This document shows, in pieces, positions 8,701 through 17,592 of a stretch of 64,000 bases of DNA. A program made the position numbers and the translations under genes. The notes beneath the pieces were generated by a model. It made no database searches, had not been told where the DNA came from, and saw only the letters and a list, made by a program, of their open reading frames with translations. The stretch comes from DLKC01 sp002478885 (GTDB lineage: Bacteria; Bacteroidota; Bacteroidia; Chitinophagales; Chitinophagaceae). The DNA is taken from positions 1 through 64,000 of the forward strand of contig JAXLUI010000001.1 of the NCBI GenBank assembly GCA_046329585.1, written 5' to 3'. Numbering within the stretch: the first letter of the stretch is position 1; every line of letters begins with the position of its first letter.

Positions 8701-9333
8701 TCAATCTTCCAATTCCTTAATAAGGCCCTGCAACTGGGTAAGATAATCACCATACAGTTTTTTCAGGTACCATTTTGTAAAGAAATACATGGCTGTGGTA
8801 AAAGCCACCAGGTAAATACCAAGCAGCACGATGTATTTTATAGCTTCAGGGTTTTGCGCAACCTCGGAACCTGTTGCATGCTGGTAGATCAGCTGGTCGT
8901 GGTAGCCAAGCCAACCTGCAAGCAAAGTGGCAACCGGGATCAAAGCCATGGTAAGTTGAAAATACAATCGAACAAACTGGCGAAGCACCTCGTGAAGCTG
9001 CTGCAGGTTGCTTTTTACCGGCAGCGAGCTTAATGTAAGTGCTGTTACTTTTTTTAATAACACCAGTATCACCGGGAAAAACAACAAACACAGTAAGCCG
9101 AATATGAGCGAATAAATACGGAGCGACTCGAATGGTGCATACCAGGCGGTAAAAAACAACAGGATGGCAAACAGGATGGTTGCAAATAATTCAATTCGTA
9201 AGCTTCTGCTTAGCTTACCCAAAACAGATTGCGTTTTTTTGCCGAGTAATGCGCGGATCTCGGCAACGGATTTCTCCGGCGCCGGTATCTCCCGCTTAGA
9301 ATTGAGTAGCAATTTCAGTTCATCTAATTCCAT
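8701..9333 (-). CDS. Four-helix membrane protein co-transcribed with an ECF sigma factor
   Basis: A 210-residue protein. The cytoplasmic N-terminal part (about 1-48) has a Glu/Leu/Lys-rich helix (ELDELKLLL, EIRALLGKK). Four hydrophobic segments follow at about 50-68, 73-92, 125-145 and 160-185, then a short amphipathic tail. It starts 14 bases after the stop of the ECF sigma gene, so the two form an operon. The position suggests it is an anti-sigma or sensor membrane partner, but no recognised zinc anti-sigma motif is present. That role is an inference from context only. Confidence 0.65.
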   Translation of the reverse strand: MELDELKLLLNSKREIPAPEKSVAEIRALLGKKTQSVLGKLSRSLRIELFATILFAILLFFTAWYAPFESLRIYSLIFGLLCLLFFPVILVLLKKVTALTLSSLPVKSNLQQLHEVLRQFVRLYFQLTMALIPVATLLAGWLGYHDQLIYQHATGSEVAQNPEAIKYIVLLGIYLVAFTTAMYFFTKWYLKKLYGDYLTQLQGLIKELED

Positions 9334-9347
9334 CAGGGGTTCAAATT

Positions 9348-9842
9348 TTATGAGAACTGGTAATGTTTTTTACTTTCTTCTTTCAGCCGCGCCTTTATCC
9401 TGTTCATTTTCACAGCAACGTTGTTGGCGGTAATACCTAAAACCGAACTTATTTCTTCGTAACTGTAATCTTCCAGGTACAGCATCACAAGTGCTTTATC
9501 AATCTTTGAAAGAGCTGCAATAGATTTATGCATTGCTTTTAACTGCTCCTCTGTGTCTTCAGCCTTATCGGCTATTTCAGGGAAGTCAGTCGCACTTTCA
9601 ACAGATGGTTTTCGTTTCTCCTTACGATAAAAAGAGATGGCAGTGTTCAGGGATACGCGATAAAGCCAGGTAGAAAATTTAGCATCTCCCCGAAAGCCAG
9701 GAAATGCCTTCCATGCATTTAGGGTTATTTCCTGGAAAAGGTCTTCATGCCCGGACGCATTATTCATATACATATTGCATACCTTATGAATAATATTTTG
9801 GTGCTTGTTCAGCAACTCAATAAACTCATTCTCGCCCTGCAT
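9348..9842 (-). CDS. ECF-type RNA polymerase sigma factor
   Basis: A 164-residue protein with sigma region 2 (about 20-85; HEDLFQEITLNAWKAFPGF and FSTWLYRVSLNTA) and region 4 (about 105-160; LSKIDKALVMLYLEDYSYEEISSVLGITANNVAVKMNRIKARL in successive pieces). Region 3 is absent, as in ECF factors. It should direct RNA polymerase to a small stress or envelope regulon. It is first in a two-gene unit with a membrane protein that could control it. Start ATG 9842 fits the usual family length. Confidence 0.92.
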   Translation of the reverse strand: MQGENEFIELLNKHQNIIHKVCNMYMNNASGHEDLFQEITLNAWKAFPGFRGDAKFSTWLYRVSLNTAISFYRKEKRKPSVESATDFPEIADKAEDTEEQLKAMHKSIAALSKIDKALVMLYLEDYSYEEISSVLGITANNVAVKMNRIKARLKEESKKHYQFS

Positions 9843-9944
9843 GAAAACTTAACTGTTGGTGATGATGTAAAATTCGCACAAAAAAGTAAGTGTCGACTGT
9901 TTGTAGCATTATTTTGAAAAACATTACAGCATTAAAACAAAAAA

Positions 9945-9964
9945 CCCCGCATCGACATGCGGGG
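9945..9964 (-). terminator. Rho-independent terminator after hsp20
   Basis: An 8-bp stem (CCCCGCAT / ATGCGGGG, loop of four) is followed by TTTTTTG on the minus strand. It lies between the stop of hsp20 and the ECF sigma gene. Confidence 0.85.
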
Positions 9965-10007
9965 CAATAACCAAAACCAACTGCTATAATTCAAAAAAAC
10001 ATTTTAT

Positions 10008-10430
10008 CTATTGTATGGTAATTGCTTTGGGTGATTCTTTCACTTCTTCTTTTTTAGGGAGCAAAAGATTCAATACGCCGCTCTCATACCTGGCCTGTAT
10101 GCCATCTGCATTTATTTTTTCATCAACCATAAAACTCCGTTTGAAGCCAGACAGCCTGAATTCCCGGCGATGCGTGGTATGATTGCTCGTTTCCGTCTCT
10201 GCTTTCTTTTCATAGCTGATTGTCAGCAAGCCCTTCTCAAGGTTTACTTTAAAATCTTCCTTTTTTAAACCAGGCGCAAGCACTTCAAGATGAAATGCAT
10301 CTGCTGTTTCGGAAATGTTCACAGGAGGTACATTCAATGCATTTGGTTTTCCCGGTGCGTTATAAGTTGCTCCAAAAAAGTTGTCAAATAAGTCATTGAA
10401 CGATCTGTAGTTTTGTTTTACCAGTGTCAT
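10008..10430 (-). CDS. Small heat-shock protein (Hsp20/alpha-crystallin)
   Basis: A 140-residue cytoplasmic chaperone. The alpha-crystallin domain spans about residues 33-128: VNISETADAFHLEVLAPGL, the loop with HRREF, and the ESGVLNLLLPK closing strand (the GVL motif). The C-terminal KAITIQ carries the conserved I-x-I anchor. Such proteins bind unfolding proteins as oligomers until Hsp70 refolds them. The gene has its own terminator and about 230 bases of upstream AT-rich DNA that should hold its promoter. Confidence 0.95.
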   Translation of the reverse strand: MTLVKQNYRSFNDLFDNFFGATYNAPGKPNALNVPPVNISETADAFHLEVLAPGLKKEDFKVNLEKGLLTISYEKKAETETSNHTTHRREFRLSGFKRSFMVDEKINADGIQARYESGVLNLLLPKKEEVKESPKAITIQ

Positions 10431-10624
10431 AATTATGCTTTTAAATTTTTAAAAATTTGTTTCGTTTACAGTTTCAAAGGCTGTACCAGCACCTGAATAA
10501 CGCATTTTGAACAGCAAAATCGACACTATACAGCACAAATAGCAGTCAAAATGTCTGCTTTAGCATAAATTCACGTCGAATTGGCTTATTTTGATCAATT
10601 TTTTCTCTTTTAGAACTTTTCTTT

Positions 10625-10632
10625 TACATTTG
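10625..10632 (+). promoter_or_regulatory. Promoter -7 element of the bacilliredoxin gene
   Basis: TACATTTG fits TAnnTTTG and lies 28 bases before the start codon at 10661. No -33 TTTG is seen at the normal distance. Confidence 0.45.
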
Positions 10633-10660
10633 TGTTTACTAAAGAAAAAAGAGGAACAAG

Positions 10661-11077
10661 ATGTATCCAGAACAAATAGTAATGCCGATGAAGGCAGAGT
10701 TAACAGATAACGGTTTTGAGGAATTGGTTACACCCGAAGAAGTTGATAATACTTTAAAAAGTGAAGGAACAACTTTAGTAATGATCAATTCGGTTTGTGG
10801 TTGTGCTGCCGGCAGCGCAAGACCGGGTGTGGTAATGGCTGTTCATAATGCTTCTAAAAAGCCCGATCGCCTCACCACAAGTTTCGCTGGTTTTGATATT
10901 GACGCTGTTCAGAAGATAAGAGAACACCTGTTTCCTTATCCTCCGTCATCGCCCGCAGTAGCGCTCTTTAAAGACGGACAATTGGTGCATATGGTAGAAA
11001 GACATCAGATTGAAGGCAGACCCGCACAATTGATTGCGCGGAACCTTATCGATGCTTTTGAGACCCATTGCCAGTAA
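10661..11077 (+). CDS. Bacilliredoxin, BrxA/BrxB (YphP/YqiW) family
   Basis: A 138-residue thioredoxin-fold protein of the usual family length. The active-site CGC motif is at Cys46-Gly-Cys48 within INSVCGCAAG, and family motifs RPGVV, FAGFD, YPPSSPA and HQIEGR are present. Bacilliredoxins remove bacillithiol from S-bacillithiolated proteins in Firmicutes; members in Bacteroidota imply a similar low-molecular-weight thiol redox role, though the thiol partner is not shown here. It is monocistronic, with a -7 promoter element upstream and a strong terminator downstream. Confidence 0.93.
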   Translation: MYPEQIVMPMKAELTDNGFEELVTPEEVDNTLKSEGTTLVMINSVCGCAAGSARPGVVMAVHNASKKPDRLTTSFAGFDIDAVQKIREHLFPYPPSSPAVALFKDGQLVHMVERHQIEGRPAQLIARNLIDAFETHCQ

Positions 11078-11126
11078 ACATATTCCATGTTCAGACAGCT
11101 TTGTTCATGGATGGGTTAGTAAATAC

Positions 11127-11155
11127 GACCTCCTTATTCTTAAGGAGGTCTTTTT
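11127..11155 (+). terminator. Rho-independent terminator after the bacilliredoxin gene
   Basis: A perfect 10-bp stem (GACCTCCTTA / TAAGGAGGTC, 4-nt loop) is followed by TTTTTATT. Confidence 0.92.
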
Positions 11156-11164
11156 ATTGTTGTA

Positions 11165-11215
11165 CCCGGCTGTCGTCACTTTCCTCAACGTTCCTTGCGT
11201 CGCACACTTATACTG
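11165..11215 (+). repeat. Dispersed intergenic repeat, copy 3
   Basis: CCCGGCT (11165-11171), 23 variable bases, then TTGCGTCGCACACTT at 11195-11209 followed by ATACTG. It follows the bacilliredoxin terminator. Confidence 0.85.
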
Positions 11216-11360
11216 CAGGTTAAGACCGGGCAATCTGCTGCAACCGGCGCAGATTCCATCGCACGTAATCACCCGCACACTTTATTATCTTTTTAACCAA
11301 CAAATATTCAAACATGTTTTCTTTTGACTAACATTGCAGTTATTCAAATAATTGAAATAG

Positions 11361-12539
11361 ATGTATCCGAATTTATATTATGCTTTCAGGGATCTGTTTG
11401 GTTTTGAGATCCCCTTTTTGAAAGTGGTTAATTCATTTGGCTTTTTCGTGGCCATAGCCTTTCTGCTTTCCGCCTGGCTGCTCATTAAAGAATTGAGGAG
11501 AAGGGAAGCGCTCGGGATATTCACTTACACGGATACAACTATTACCATTGGCGAACCAGCAGGCTTCGGTGAGTTACTGATCAATTTCTTACTTGGCTTT
11601 TTTCTTGGATTCAAGATCATTGGAGTTTTGATTGTTGACGGAGCATTAAACGATCCGCAGGCATTTATATTTTCAAAACTGGGAAGCTGGCCGGCGGGAA
11701 TCGCGCTGGGCCTGTTCTTTGCCGGCTGGAAATGGTGGGAAAAAAACAAGACCAGGCTTGAAAAGCCTGTGGAGCGGACTTTGCGAATCTGGCCAAGCGA
11801 CAGGGTAGGTGACATCACCATTATTGCCGCGGTTGCAGGTTTTGTTGGCGCTAAAATATTCGACAACCTGGAAAACTGGGACCGTTTTATACAAGACCCG
11901 ATAGGCAACCTTATTTCGCCCAGTGGACTCACCTTCTATGGTGGGCTTATTGTTGCCACTTTTACTTTATGGTATTACTTCAGGAAAAAAGGGATAAGCT
12001 TTATTAAAGTAGCCGATGCTGCTGCACCGGTGCTCATGTTCTCTTATGCCTTTGGAAGGGTGGGCTGCCAGGTCGCAGGAGATGGCGACTGGGGAATCGT
12101 TAATACGTCACCAAAGCCTTTTAGCTGGCTGCCCGACTGGATGTGGGCCTATGACTATGCGCATAATGTAAACCGGGAAGGTGTGCCCATTCCCGGGTGT
12201 GACTGGGGCGACTATTGTGCGCACCTGCCAATGAAAGTGTTTCCAACGCCGTTTTATGAGATCGTTGTATGCCTCCTGCTTTTCTGGTTACTGTGGAGCA
12301 TCAGGAAGAAAGTAAAGTTAACGGGGCGCATGTTTGCGATCTATCTTATACTGAATGGTATTGAACGATTTTTTATTGAAAAGATAAGGGTAAACACCCG
12401 GTACGATATTTTTGGCTTTCACCCTACACAGGCCGAATTGATATCTTCCCTGCTGGTGGTGTGCGGAGTTTTATTATACCTCTATGCTCCCAGGCTTGCC
12501 ATAAATAAAAAGACGGAAGCTGTTGCCGCAGCAAAATAA
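11361..12539 (+). CDS. lgt: Prolipoprotein diacylglyceryl transferase
   Basis: A 392-residue integral membrane enzyme with seven or more hydrophobic segments. It transfers diacylglycerol from phosphatidylglycerol to the lipobox Cys of prolipoproteins, the first step of lipoprotein maturation at the inner membrane. Lgt hallmarks are SGLTFYGGL, the signature-like block FSYAFGRVGCQVAGDGDWG, TPFYE, and NGIERFFIEKIRVN near the C-terminus. It is about 100 residues longer than the E. coli enzyme, mainly in the region 60-150, as is common in Bacteroidota. The many lipoproteins in this window would be its clients. It is followed by its own terminator. Confidence 0.92.
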   Translation: MYPNLYYAFRDLFGFEIPFLKVVNSFGFFVAIAFLLSAWLLIKELRRREALGIFTYTDTTITIGEPAGFGELLINFLLGFFLGFKIIGVLIVDGALNDPQAFIFSKLGSWPAGIALGLFFAGWKWWEKNKTRLEKPVERTLRIWPSDRVGDITIIAAVAGFVGAKIFDNLENWDRFIQDPIGNLISPSGLTFYGGLIVATFTLWYYFRKKGISFIKVADAAAPVLMFSYAFGRVGCQVAGDGDWGIVNTSPKPFSWLPDWMWAYDYAHNVNREGVPIPGCDWGDYCAHLPMKVFPTPFYEIVVCLLLFWLLWSIRKKVKLTGRMFAIYLILNGIERFFIEKIRVNTRYDIFGFHPTQAELISSLLVVCGVLLYLYAPRLAINKKTEAVAAAK

Positions 12540-12556
12540 TAACTGTAATGTCTTTA

Positions 12557-12593
12557 AAAAAGCACCGGGCAAAAATGATTGCCCGGTGCTTTT
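12557..12593 (+). terminator. Rho-independent terminator after lgt
   Basis: A long stem (AAAAGCACCGGGCAA paired with TTGCCCGGTGCTTTT) with a 6-nt loop, 18 bases after the stop codon. Confidence 0.92.
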
Positions 12594-12775
12594 GCTTTCA
12601 GGCATGCCAATAAGAGATCCGGTAGTTGAACGGAGCGTCGCAAGCGGTGCCGGGCCTTTTGATGCCGCCCGGGCCTGCTTCCAAATAACGCATTTAATAA
12701 AGGACCTGCATCGCTTCGTTAATGGGGGTTAACCGCCACTCATCAATGTTTTTTACCTTCTATGTTATGTCATTA

Positions 12776-12794
12776 TACTATGTATTACATAGTA
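12776..12794. promoter_or_regulatory. 19-bp perfect palindromic operator
   Basis: TACTATGTATTACATAGTA is a perfect 9+1+9 palindrome. It ends three bases before the -7 element of the downstream receptor gene, so a bound protein would block RNA polymerase. The ATGT/ACAT half-sites resemble those bound by PadR-family repressors. The regulator itself is not in the window. Confidence 0.65.
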
Positions 12795-12796
12795 CC

Positions 12797-12804
12797 TACT
12801 TTTG
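12797..12804 (+). promoter_or_regulatory. Promoter -7 element of the outer-membrane receptor gene
   Basis: TACTTTTG fits TAnnTTTG, directly downstream of the palindrome, predicting a leader of about 40 nt before ATG 12851. Confidence 0.6.
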
Positions 12805-12850
12805 GTCTGTAATCAACAAAAGATAGTACTAAAAACCTAATAATCATAGT

Positions 12851-15310
12851 ATGAAAAAGAAGATGCACCTGCTAACCTTATTAAGCGTAATGTTTTTAAT
12901 ATTAACAAGTTACGCTAATGAAATTGAAATTTCCAATGTAAGCGGAAATATATCGTCTGGGGATAAAGCAATTGAAGGCGCCACCGTAAAACTGCTGGCG
13001 GCAACAGATTCATCCGCCATTAAAACCACTTTTAGTGATCGTTCGGGCAGTTTTCATTTCCAGGAACAACGGGAAGGAAAATACCTGGTATCTGTCCAGT
13101 TTGTGGGTTTTGCCACTTACTACAGCGAAGTTTTTGAGCTGAATGAAGAGACTTTCTTCTATCAGCTTCGACCGGTTAAACTGGCTATTGCGAGCCAACA
13201 ACTCAACGCCGTAACCGTTACCAGCAAAAAGCCGTTTATTGAGCAAAAGATCGACAAAACAGTTGTTAATGTTGATGCATCCCCAACCAACACCGGTTTA
13301 ACAGCCCTGGAGGTTTTGGAGAAATCGCCTGGCGTTACTGTTGACAAAGATGGAAATGTAAGCCTAAAGGGCAAGCAGGGTGTTTTAATACTGATTGACG
13401 GCAAGCCCACTTACCTTGGCAGTGCCGATCTTGCCAATATGCTCAGGAATATGGCCAGTTCCAATATCGACCAGTTGGAGATCATGACAAATCCCCCGGC
13501 TAAATATGACGCTTCCGGCAATTCAGGCATCATCAACATTAAAACGAAAAAATCAAAAATTAAAGGTTTAAACGGCAGCGTTACGGCCGGCGCCGGGATG
13601 GGGCAGGAGCCAAAGGCTAACGAAAGCTTTAGCCTGAACTACCGCAGCGGCAAAGTAAATGTGTTTGGCAATTACAGTTATAACTGGAATAAAGGCATTC
13701 AGCAGCTCGATCTCAACAGGAATTTCCGAAATGCACAAACCGGCGACATTGAATCAGTGTTCAGCCAGCACACCGATATGCAAAACAACTACCAGCGTCA
13801 CAATTTCAAGGCGGGACTTGACTATTCTCTGTCTCCAAAAACAACTGTCGGGTTTTCTGTGACTGGCTATACCAACCCTGGCAAATTTGAAAGCGTTAAT
13901 ACAACCAATATTTACAATGCAGCTAACCAATTACAAACGGTAACAGCATCTACAAGCAGTTCTACTGAGCAATGGAATAACATCGGTGGTAACCTGAACT
14001 TCCGGCACAGCTTTGATACAGCGGGAACTGAATTAAGCGGCGACTTTGACTATGTTCGGTATACTTCAGGTATGGATCAAATCTTCAACAATTACTTTTT
14101 CAACCCGGCGGGGGGTAAAATACAACCCGATGAAACATTAAGAGGAACACTGCCCGGCAACATTGATATTTACAGTGGCAAGGTTGATTTCAGCAAGTCA
14201 TTGAAACACGATCTTAAACTTGATGCAGGCGTTAAGAGCAGCTTTGTTAAAACAGACAACAACGCATTGTACGAGAACTATGCCGAAGGTGGATGGATAA
14301 CCGACTCCGGCAGAAGCAACCACTTTATATACAAAGAAAATATCAACGCTGCGTATGTAAACCTGAACAAACAACTCAGCAAAAAGTGGAGTGCACAGGC
14401 GGGATTAAGGCTGGAGAACACCAACTCCGATGGCAACCAGCTTACAACAGGCGAAACCTTTAAAAGAAATTATACGCAGTTGTTCCCCACGGCATTTGTA
14501 GGATACACATTGAACGATAAGAACCAATTCTCCTTAAGCTATGGCAGAAGAATCGAAAGACCCGATTACAGCGACCTCAATCCGTTCTATTATTTTCTGG
14601 ATAAATACACCTACCAGGTTGGTAATCCTTACCTGAGCCCGCAGTTCAGCCACAATATCGAGTTAAGCCATTCTTTTAGCGGTATTTTAAACACAACGCT
14701 TGGCTACAGTAATATCAACAATATTATCCAGCAGGTGTTGGAGCAGGTTGACAGTACCCATACCACGTTTGTAAAGCAGAGCAATATTGCAAAACAGCAA
14801 AGCCTCACACTAAGTGTAAACGCCAATGTGCCGGTAACAAAATGGTGGAGAGCCAACATATACACGCAGTTCATGTACAACGAATACAAGGGTTATGTAA
14901 ACAATGGCGAAATCAATGTTTCAGGTCCGGGCTTTATGACAAATATTACCAACCAGTTTACCATTAAGAATGGCTGGTCGCTTGAGCTGAGTGGATTTTA
15001 CCGTGGTAAAATGGTAGAAGGTACCATGGTATCGAAGCCAATGGGTGTGGTAAACTTCGCAGTGGCGAAGAATATCCTGAAAAACAAAGGCAGCATCAAG
15101 CTTAATTTCCGCGACTTCCTCGATATACAGGAATTCAATGGATACAGTAAATACCAGAATATCGATGTTAATATCCGCAACCAGTGGGATAACAGGGTTG
15201 TTAACCTTAGTTTCACCTACCGGTTCAGCAAAGGCAAAGCAGCAACGCAATCGCGTCACTCCAATTCAGCCGAAGACGAACTCAACCGCGTAAAGGGAGG
15301 CAGAAATTAA
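12851..15310 (+). CDS. Outer-membrane beta-barrel receptor with carboxypeptidase-regulatory domain
   Basis: An 819-residue exported protein. A signal peptide (about 1-22) precedes a carboxypeptidase-regulatory-like beta-sandwich (about 28-110; GNISSGDKAIEGATVKL, SFHFQEQREGKY). A plug-like domain follows (about 120-230; VNVDASPTNTGLTALEVL, GVLILIDGKPTYL, DQLEIMTNPPAKYD). The rest is an outer-membrane beta-barrel of the TonB-dependent type, ending shortly before a charged tail. No SusD partner is adjacent, so it is not a classical polysaccharide locus. It may import a small ligand or act in envelope stress. The palindrome over its promoter indicates tight repression. Confidence 0.87.
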   Translation: MKKKMHLLTLLSVMFLILTSYANEIEISNVSGNISSGDKAIEGATVKLLAATDSSAIKTTFSDRSGSFHFQEQREGKYLVSVQFVGFATYYSEVFELNEETFFYQLRPVKLAIASQQLNAVTVTSKKPFIEQKIDKTVVNVDASPTNTGLTALEVLEKSPGVTVDKDGNVSLKGKQGVLILIDGKPTYLGSADLANMLRNMASSNIDQLEIMTNPPAKYDASGNSGIINIKTKKSKIKGLNGSVTAGAGMGQEPKANESFSLNYRSGKVNVFGNYSYNWNKGIQQLDLNRNFRNAQTGDIESVFSQHTDMQNNYQRHNFKAGLDYSLSPKTTVGFSVTGYTNPGKFESVNTTNIYNAANQLQTVTASTSSSTEQWNNIGGNLNFRHSFDTAGTELSGDFDYVRYTSGMDQIFNNYFFNPAGGKIQPDETLRGTLPGNIDIYSGKVDFSKSLKHDLKLDAGVKSSFVKTDNNALYENYAEGGWITDSGRSNHFIYKENINAAYVNLNKQLSKKWSAQAGLRLENTNSDGNQLTTGETFKRNYTQLFPTAFVGYTLNDKNQFSLSYGRRIERPDYSDLNPFYYFLDKYTYQVGNPYLSPQFSHNIELSHSFSGILNTTLGYSNINNIIQQVLEQVDSTHTTFVKQSNIAKQQSLTLSVNANVPVTKWWRANIYTQFMYNEYKGYVNNGEINVSGPGFMTNITNQFTIKNGWSLELSGFYRGKMVEGTMVSKPMGVVNFAVAKNILKNKGSIKLNFRDFLDIQEFNGYSKYQNIDVNIRNQWDNRVVNLSFTYRFSKGKAATQSRHSNSAEDELNRVKGGRN

Positions 15311-15577
15311 CAATATCGATGGTCAGCAACAAAGAAAAACCTGCATACAATAACTAAGGCTTCGTTGCGCCTGAAGGGCATGCAATGAAGCCGGTGTTGA
15401 ACGAAACCGGTAAATTTTCAGCGTGATTTTTATTATGGAGTTATCGTGCACCAGGGAGAGGATTCAGGAGCAGCCGGAGCGCCTGTTTTTTTATGGGTGG
15501 CCTTGCAGCGTAACCGGCCCGGGAGAGATTGAACCTGTTTATTTGTGTATGGGCATAAGTAGCCCTACCCGTTAGCA

Positions 15578-16675
15578 TCATGAAACAGGGACAGGTCGTT
15601 TTTGCAATAAATATTGCTGTGGTGGCCCGCGCTGGCCGAACACTTCTATGGTGACGAGTGTGCCGGTTTTGCAGCAGGGGCATTTGCGCAGCAGGGTGTT
15701 TACAGGCAGGTCTTTTCCTATTACCTGCAGTGCTGTTTGTAACGCCTGCAGTTTGCCACATTTCCAACTGCTGCTGAGTATGCCGTAGTGCCGGATGCGT
15801 ACAAAGCGATGCGGCAATACGTGCATCGCAAACCTTCTTGCAAATTCATCATTTGATAGTGTCATTTGCTTTTGGGTACTGCCATTGCGGTAGTCTTTGT
15901 AGCTAAAGCTTACCGATACATCATCTACCTGCATGATGCGATGATTGCTGATGGCTACCTTATGTGTATAGCGGCCGAGGTATTCTATCACTTGCTGTGG
16001 TCCGCCAAAGGGACGTTTGGCATATACCACCCACTGTTTTGCAAACAGGCTTTCGCTGAGTGACTTATCATCTATACCATTACTGCGCAACTGCTGCACA
16101 TACTTTGCCCTGAACACTTTGCTCAATGCCTTTACGGCGAACAGATATTTGTCGCTACGCCACTGTCGCTTCCAGCTGCCTTTATCATCTATGCCACCAC
16201 CAGGCACAATGCAGTGCAGGTGCGGATGTAGTGATAGGTTCTGACCCCAGGTATGCAGTACGGCAATCATTCCCAGTTGCGAGCCTTGCGTTTTTCCAAA
16301 CTGGTTTAGCGTACCCCACACCGAAGCAAACAACGTATCGTACACCAGTTTTGGCTGCCGCAAGGCCAGCGGGTTTAGCTCCTTTGGCAGGGTGAACACT
16401 ACATGATAATACGTGCATGGTAACAGCTCTGCTTCACGCTTTTGTATCCATGCTTCGCGCTTGTGGCCCTGGCATTTTGGACAATGCCTGTTGCGGCAAC
16501 TATTATAACTTATGCTGATGTTGCCGCATTCATTACATGCATCTACATGACCGCCCAGGGACCCTGTGCGGCACTGTGCAATAGCCCTAAGTGTTTTTTG
16601 CTGCTGCACACTGAAAGCGGCATCGCTGATAAAGACACGTCGTAGCACATCGGCTACTTCGTGCTTTGGCTGCAT
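15578..16675 (-). CDS. IS91-family HUH transposase
   Basis: A 365-residue rolling-circle transposase. The N-terminal zinc-binding domain shows paired cysteines (CNEC at 47-50, CRNRHCPKC at 60-68). The HUH motif is HPHLH at 150-154, and the tyrosine motif is YLGRY, with Tyr232 and Tyr236 in the Y-x3-Y spacing of two-tyrosine IS91/IS801 enzymes. It nicks one strand and moves by rolling-circle replication without target duplication. Its start overlaps the end of the recombinase gene by 22 bases, so the two are translationally coupled. The C-terminal CPCCKTGT is another possible zinc site. The protein looks complete. Confidence 0.92.
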   Translation of the reverse strand: MQPKHEVADVLRRVFISDAAFSVQQQKTLRAIAQCRTGSLGGHVDACNECGNISISYNSCRNRHCPKCQGHKREAWIQKREAELLPCTYYHVVFTLPKELNPLALRQPKLVYDTLFASVWGTLNQFGKTQGSQLGMIAVLHTWGQNLSLHPHLHCIVPGGGIDDKGSWKRQWRSDKYLFAVKALSKVFRAKYVQQLRSNGIDDKSLSESLFAKQWVVYAKRPFGGPQQVIEYLGRYTHKVAISNHRIMQVDDVSVSFSYKDYRNGSTQKQMTLSNDEFARRFAMHVLPHRFVRIRHYGILSSSWKCGKLQALQTALQVIGKDLPVNTLLRKCPCCKTGTLVTIEVFGQRGPPQQYLLQKRPVPVS

Positions 16676-17448
16676 AGGGCAAACACTTTATCAAGTGGGC
16701 TATTGGGCAATTGATCGGGCGTTTGACACACGTGCAGGTACAGCATGGTGCTTTCAATGTTGACATGCCCCATCATCTTTTGCACGGTGATGATGTTTAC
16801 ACCATCTTCGAGCAGATGCGTGGCATAGGTATGTCGCAGCATGTGGGTATGCACTTCTTTGATGATGCCTGCCTGCTTAGCCACTGTTGACACTGCCCAT
16901 TGCACACCACGCTGGCTATAGCGGCTATCGAAGTCGCCTCCTTTGCGCTGTTGCGGTTGCCCACCAAAGAGATAGTCTTGCGGATGTTCTGCAGCTATGT
17001 ATTTTTTGATGCCCCTGATGAGGTGCTCGCTTAAGGGTATGTAACGGTCTTTGTTGCCTTTGCTTTGCACCACATGCAATAGCTTGCGGTCAAAGTCCAT
17101 ATCTCTGAGCCGCACGTTACGAACCTCCATACAACGCAGCCCACAACCATACAGCAGTCCAATGAGTATCCGATGCTTCAGCAGTTGCGCCTTATGTAAC
17201 ATGGCCCATATCTCCTGCCGGCTAAGGATAACGGGCAATTTTTCTGCACGGTCAATAGAAGGAAGATGCAAATGATGGTAAGGCAATCCTTCTGTTTTAA
17301 GCAGGAAGCGCAGCCCATAAACAGTGTGCTTAAAATAAGTTTGTGAAGCTGTGCGGCTGCGCTGCTGCAACCCGTAGAGATAATCTTTCACCTGCTCAGG
17401 ATCGAGTTCGGTAGGCAGGCACTGAAAGTGAAGGGCCATTGCAGCCAC
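16654..17448 (-). CDS. Tyrosine recombinase (XerC/D-like integrase) of an IS91-type element
   Basis: A 264-residue catalytic part of a tyrosine recombinase. Catalytic residues are visible: Arg in YGCGLRCMEV, HxLRH in HMLRHTYATHLL, the GH of KMMGHVNIES, and the nucleophile Tyr in TMLYLHV. Such genes accompany IS91-type transposases in Bacteroidota. The GTG at 17448 is only the first usable in-frame start. The same frame continues without a stop to about 17,620 and encodes typical N-terminal sequence (FERNISILGRSPRTFDNYSRH), so the true protein is longer. The natural start, ATG 17609, is one base out of frame because of an A9 run. The gene may need slippage or may be a frameshifted copy. Confidence 0.88.
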   Translation of the reverse strand: MAAMALHFQCLPTELDPEQVKDYLYGLQQRSRTASQTYFKHTVYGLRFLLKTEGLPYHHLHLPSIDRAEKLPVILSRQEIWAMLHKAQLLKHRILIGLLYGCGLRCMEVRNVRLRDMDFDRKLLHVVQSKGNKDRYIPLSEHLIRGIKKYIAAEHPQDYLFGGQPQQRKGGDFDSRYSQRGVQWAVSTVAKQAGIIKEVHTHMLRHTYATHLLEDGVNIITVQKMMGHVNIESTMLYLHVCQTPDQLPNSPLDKVFALCSQSTK

Positions 17449-17592
17449 ATGACGACTATAGTTGTCGAATGTGCGCGGACTTCTGCCGAGAATAGAAATG
17501 TTACGTTCAAAGCGTTCAAGTAAAGCTTCAAAGCCTGTAACTTCACGGCAGGCACGGTTGAGGTACTTATTATACCTTAATGCTTCCGGAGA

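Noticed and set aside
12621..12650. A possible further copy of the dispersed repeat (GAGCGTCGCAAG near CCGGTAGTTGAACG)
   Set aside because: Only the CGTCGCA centre matches and the spacing to CCGG blocks is wrong; it may be a remnant but was not counted.
15361..15395. TTCGTTGCGCCTGAAGG downstream of the receptor gene as a repeat copy
   Set aside because: The central TCGCACACT is missing; it could be a deleted copy disturbed by the mobile element, but there is not enough left to call.
15441..15767. A 108-codon minus-strand frame downstream of the transposase
   Set aside because: It overlaps the transposase C-terminus in another frame and encodes Arg/Thr/Pro-rich sequence typical of shadow frames.
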